Below are positions 5,332-7,777 of a stretch of DNA of 7,777 nucleotides, piece after piece. Below the pieces are notes generated by a model that saw nothing but the letters and a program-made list of their open reading frames with translations, searched no databases and was not told the DNA's origin. Position numbers and translations under genes: made by a program. Position 1 is the stretch's first letter, and every line of letters starts with the position of its first letter. Origin of the DNA: an uncultured Eubacterium sp. (GTDB lineage Bacteria > Bacillota > Clostridia > Peptostreptococcales > Anaerovoracaceae); NCBI GenBank assembly GCA_905193765.1, contig CAJJPZ010000100.1, positions 1-7,777 on the forward strand, read 5' to 3'.

Positions 5332-6777
5332 ATGATATATGTAGATAAGCGCAGGAACATGCCTCTTTACAGACAGCTTTATGTGAATATAACCGGGGAG
5401 ATCCTTTCGGGAGCCATGCCGGCCGGCTACAGGCTCCCCGCCACCAGGAAACTGGCTGCCGAGCTGTCCATAGGGCGCAACACGGTGGAGAAAGCCTACC
5501 AGCAGCTGGAGGCCGAGGGCTACATCATAGCCAGAGCAGGCAGTGGATTCACAGTGGCCGAGATACCGCTGGATTTTTCCACCTCATGCAAAGTCCCGCC
5601 GGAAGATCACATGACTGCATCGGGAAGTCCGGCTTCCGTGACCGTGGAAAGTGAAGGCGCGGTAAAAAACGAAAAGGACGGGATCCGGTATGATTTCGTC
5701 TACGGATCCATGGCAAACGACGTTTTTCCATACAAGCAGTGGCGCAGGTGCATGAATGATGTGCTGACCAGGATGGAGCTGGAACCGGCGCTGCACTATC
5801 CGCCGAGGATGGGACAGCCTGAGCTGCAGCAGGCTGTAGCGGCATATCTCAGGAGATCCCGGAACGTGTCCTGCAGGCCTGAGGACATACTCATAACGCC
5901 GGGGCAGCAGCATTCCATGGAGATACTTGCAAATCTTGTGAGCGACGGCCGCCGGGCCTTCGCCATGGAGGAACCGGGCTATGACGGCATACGCAGAGTC
6001 TTTGAAGTGAACGGCTTCGACATAGTCCCGGTTAAGGTGGGCGGGGACGGTATCATCATGGATGAGCTGGAAAATGTATCGGCGGATTTCCTTTACCTGA
6101 CTCCGTCCCATCAGTTCCCTACAGGGTCGGTGACTCCCGTGGGCAGGCGCAGGCAGCTGATCAACTGGGCCGGGGAAACAGGGACGTACATCATAGAGGA
6201 CGACTACGACAGTGAGCTGAGATATTACACCAGCCCGATACCCGCCATGCAGTCCCTTGACGCCGGAGGCAGTACTATATATACGGGGACATTTTCAAAA
6301 TCTCTGGCACCGGTGATGAGGACGGCGTACATGATACTGCCGGAAAAACTCAGGGAAAAATACCGGCAGCGCTACGGCAGATACAACTCCATGGTGTCCA
6401 CTTTCCATCAGCTGACCCTGGCGAGGTTCATCAGCGAAGGGTACTATGAACAGCATATCAACCGGCTCAGGACCATATACCGCCGGAAACACGCGACTCT
6501 GCTGAAGGCCATGGACGATGTGTTCGGAGAAAGGATAAGAGTGCTGGGAGAGGGCGCAGGCATTCATCTGATGATAGACGTGGATTCGCCGCTGCCCCAG
6601 TGTGAACTGGCTGACCGGGCTGCAAAGATCGGCATACGGCTCTACACTACGGAGATCCTCTACGCCGACAGATCGGGATGCCCGCAGCACCGTCTGATGC
6701 TGGGATTTCCCATCGTTCCGACGGACGCTTTCGAAGATATAATGCGGGATCTGCGCAAAGTCTGGGAGATGGAATGA
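5332..6777 (+). CDS. MocR-type transcriptional regulator (GntR-family wHTH fused to aminotransferase class I/II domain)
   Basis: A 481-residue PLP-dependent DNA-binding regulator. The N-terminal GntR winged helix spans about 8-78: PLYRQLYVNITGEILSG, then LPATRKLAAELSIGRNTVEKAYQQLEAEGYI, then a GSGFTV wing. A 45-residue linker leads to a fold-type-I aminotransferase domain. Its landmarks are ITPGQQHSMEIL (189-200), EEPGYDG (213-219), LTPSHQFPTGSVTP (256-269), IIEDDYDSELRY (287-298, with D290 expected to pair with the PLP ring nitrogen) and TGTFSKSLAP (318-327, with K323 the Schiff-base lysine). R454 in HRLMLGFP is the likely carboxylate-binding arginine. ATG 5332 has AAAGGAG 6 bases upstream, and the promoter lies before it. 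GabR and PdxR share this architecture, but the target here cannot be read from the protein. The neighbours (two flavoproteins of the PNPOx superfamily and DUF4491) are the natural candidates. Length is normal and all key residues are present. Confidence 0.95.
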   Translation: MIYVDKRRNMPLYRQLYVNITGEILSGAMPAGYRLPATRKLAAELSIGRNTVEKAYQQLEAEGYIIARAGSGFTVAEIPLDFSTSCKVPPEDHMTASGSPASVTVESEGAVKNEKDGIRYDFVYGSMANDVFPYKQWRRCMNDVLTRMELEPALHYPPRMGQPELQQAVAAYLRRSRNVSCRPEDILITPGQQHSMEILANLVSDGRRAFAMEEPGYDGIRRVFEVNGFDIVPVKVGGDGIIMDELENVSADFLYLTPSHQFPTGSVTPVGRRRQLINWAGETGTYIIEDDYDSELRYYTSPIPAMQSLDAGGSTIYTGTFSKSLAPVMRTAYMILPEKLREKYRQRYGRYNSMVSTFHQLTLARFISEGYYEQHINRLRTIYRRKHATLLKAMDDVFGERIRVLGEGAGIHLMIDVDSPLPQCELADRAAKIGIRLYTTEILYADRSGCPQHRLMLGFPIVPTDAFEDIMRDLRKVWEME

Positions 6778-6785
6778 GATATAAA

Positions 6786-6823
6786 ATACCCGGAAACGGC
6801 TTGATGCGGCTGCTTCCGGGTAT
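6786..6823. terminator. Bidirectional terminator between convergent MocR and flavoprotein B genes
   Basis: Perfect 10-base arms ATACCCGGAA (6786-6795) and TTCCGGGTAT (6814-6823) enclose an 18-base loop. On the minus strand the stem runs into TTTTAT, a good tail; the plus-strand tail is only loosely T-rich. It begins 9 bases after the regulator's stop and lies 47 bases past the end of the minus-strand gene. Confidence 0.8.
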
Positions 6824-6869
6824 CGTCATATCATTTGTTTTCTGATGTATATTGGTATGCGGACGGGCT

Positions 6870-7337
6870 TTAGATCTCAGCTCTCTTTCCTGTCATATGT
6901 TCTATAGTGATCTCGTATCCGCAAGCTTCGCAGCCGTTTTCGGCATATTTCCTGCCGCCTTCCATGTGGTCAGGAGAGAATTTGCCTACCATCTTGTACA
7001 TAGCCTGCAGCTTTTCTTCTCTTTCCTTCAGGATCTTCACTCTGCCGAATATGATGACGCTGGAAAAGTCCGACGTGAACTTATCGCTCTTGACGTCTTC
7101 CATTCCAACAACGCTGAAGGACACCTTGTCGTCTCTTGACATACAGTCGAACTTGTAGCCTTCGGAGATACCGTGGAAGTAGATTTTGCCGTCGCTGTAT
7201 ACGAAATTCACCGGTACGGAATACGGGTATCCGTCGTCTCCGTTCAGCGCCAGCGTGCCGTGGGTGGTCTTTGCAAGGATATCCTCGATTTCAGCCTTTG
7301 AAAGTGCCTGGTCCTTAAGTCTCATCTCTCTGAACAT
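6870..7337 (-). CDS. NimA-like / pyridoxamine 5'-phosphate oxidase-family FMN-binding protein (copy B)
   Basis: A 155-residue split-barrel flavoprotein paralogous to copy A. It has the N-terminal MFREMRLKDQALS signature common in NimA-like proteins, GTLALNGDDGYPYSVPVNFVY (27-47), KIYFHGISEGYK (51-62), DKVSFSVV (70-77), SSVIIFGRV (92-100), KFSPDHMEGG (119-128) and a C-terminal GYEITIEHMTGK strand. Differences from copy A: EGYK in place of EGHK, and a C-x-x-C pair (C136, C139). The start at 7337 is fixed by AGGAGA (7345-7350, minus strand) about 8 bases upstream. The frame stays open to an ATG at 7454, but that lies upstream of the predicted transcript start. Likely an FMN-dependent reductase; substrate unknown. 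It has its own strong promoter and is convergent with the regulator gene. Confidence 0.92.
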   Translation of the reverse strand: MFREMRLKDQALSKAEIEDILAKTTHGTLALNGDDGYPYSVPVNFVYSDGKIYFHGISEGYKFDCMSRDDKVSFSVVGMEDVKSDKFTSDFSSVIIFGRVKILKEREEKLQAMYKMVGKFSPDHMEGGRKYAENGCEACGYEITIEHMTGKRAEI

Positions 7338-7368
7338 AATAATTTCTCCTTTCGATCCTGCAGGGATC

Positions 7369-7396
7369 TTCATATCAATAGTGTGAAATATATGAA
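7369..7396. promoter_or_regulatory. Inverted repeat at the transcription start of flavoprotein B
   Basis: TTCATAT (7369-7375) and ATATGAA (7390-7396) are perfect 7-base arms around 14 bases. They lie directly downstream of the -10 (7398-7403) and span the expected start of transcription near 7391. This is a reasonable operator position. It does not resemble the palindrome before the regulator gene. Confidence 0.35.
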
Positions 7397-7397
7397 T

Positions 7398-7426
7398 ATT
7401 ATACAGCATGGAGCGGCGAAGGTCAA
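7398..7426 (-). promoter_or_regulatory. Sigma-A-type promoter of flavoprotein B
   Basis: On the minus strand the -35 is TTGACC (7421-7426), the spacer is 17 bases and the -10 is a perfect TATAAT (7398-7403). This is the best promoter in the window. It gives a leader of about 54 bases. Confidence 0.85.
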
Positions 7427-7459
7427 TGCAGGAGGCGGACCTCAGACGGTGCAAACGGC

Positions 7460-7488
7460 TTGTATTGACGGCTTGTGTGTTGTAAAAT
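7460..7488 (+). promoter_or_regulatory. Promoter of the glycerol dehydrogenase-like gene
   Basis: The -35 is TTGTAT (7460-7465), the spacer is 17 bases and the -10 is TAAAAT (7483-7488). A TTGACG at 7465-7470 overlaps but is spaced only 12 bases from the -10. Bases 7477-7491 match the pgi promoter region at 14 of 15 positions. Confidence 0.55.
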
Positions 7489-7535
7489 CAACAGTGAAAA
7501 AAGATTTTGATCATCATGTGAGAGAGGTGGATATC

Positions 7536-7777
7536 ATGGGAAATATATCGAATATACTTGTAGCTCCGGGAAGATATGTACAGGGTCGCGGTGCGATCTG
7601 TGAACTGGGCAAACATATAAAGAGCATGGGCGGAAGCAAGGCTCTGGTGGTAGGCGGCAGGAGAGGTCTTGCAGCCACGAAGGAAGGCCGTGACAAGAGC
7701 TTTGCAGAATACGGGATACAGCAGGTGGAAGAGCTGTTCTGCGGTGAAAGCACCCAGAAGGAGCTGGAAAGACTGAC
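7536..7777 (+). CDS. gldA: Glycerol dehydrogenase-like, iron-containing alcohol dehydrogenase superfamily (5' part only)
   Basis: The first 80 codons of a gene cut by the window end. The product begins MGNISNILVAPGRYVQGRGAI, typical of NAD-dependent glycerol dehydrogenase (glycerol to dihydroxyacetone), with the PGRYVQG segment and ELGKHIKSMGGSKALVVGG leading into the N-terminal nucleotide-binding fold. Full-length members have about 360 residues, so the metal-binding histidines and the catalytic region lie outside. ATG 7536 has GAGGTGG at 7524-7530, 5 bases upstream. It is divergent from flavoprotein B, with about 200 bases between them holding both promoters. Another iron-ADH superfamily member (such as a glycerol-1-phosphate dehydrogenase relative) cannot be excluded from the N-terminus alone. 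Confidence 0.85.
   Translation, partial: MGNISNILVAPGRYVQGRGAICELGKHIKSMGGSKALVVGGRRGLAATKEGRDKSFAEYGIQQVEELFCGESTQKELERL

Noticed and set aside
5678..5690. Thirteen-base match ACGGGATCCGGTA to the nuclease flank repeat (2664-2676)
   Set aside because: Here it is coding sequence for D-G-I-R-Y in the regulator. GGATCCGG also recurs elsewhere in the window, so a third repeat copy is not supported.
5584..6111. Open frame of 175 codons antisense to the MocR gene
   Set aside because: Shadow of the GC-rich coding strand. The plus-strand protein is intact and recognised, and the antisense product has no family features.
7338..7454. N-terminal extension of flavoprotein B to an ATG at 7454
   Set aside because: The added residues do not resemble the family, and the promoter (7398-7426) and ribosome site (7345-7350) both point to the start at 7337.

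Overview
The window reads as a chromosomal segment of a moderately GC-rich anaerobic Firmicute, most likely a host-associated clostridium. This is an inference from gene content: a DUF4491 membrane protein, NimA-like flavoproteins, a predicted AAA-ATPase/PD-(D/E)XK nuclease and a short bacterial Pgi. Purine-rich ribosome binding sites and sigma-A-type promoters point the same way. No rRNA, tRNA, CRISPR array or transposase is visible.

Left part (1-2800). A small exported or membrane-anchored protein has a charged linker and a His/Cys C-terminal domain, and is followed by a strong hairpin terminator. A good promoter then drives a single gene for a predicted AAA-ATPase fused to a PD-(D/E)XK nuclease domain. 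An imperfect 27-base direct repeat lies on both sides of that gene.

Middle (2800-4330). The pgi gene for glucose-6-phosphate isomerase ends at a GC-rich terminator. Next comes a short non-coding stretch built from degenerate GC-rich repeats.

Right part (4330-7340). Two paralogous NimA/pyridoxamine-phosphate-oxidase-like flavoproteins, both on the minus strand, enclose a small DUF4491 membrane protein (minus) and a MocR-type (GntR-aminotransferase fusion) regulator (plus). The regulator is divergent from DUF4491. A near-palindrome in the shared intergenic region overlaps its promoter, so autoregulation and control of the neighbours is a reasonable hypothesis. The regulator and the second flavoprotein converge on a bidirectional terminator.

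Right edge (7340-7777). Diverging from the second flavoprotein is the start of a glycerol dehydrogenase-like gene, cut by the window end. Its promoter shares a 14-of-15-base signature with the sequence upstream of pgi.

Nothing here is clearly a new system. The items most worth a second look are the MocR/flavoprotein/DUF4491 cluster, the repeat-flanked nuclease, the degenerate repeat patch and the shared pgi/gldA promoter signature.
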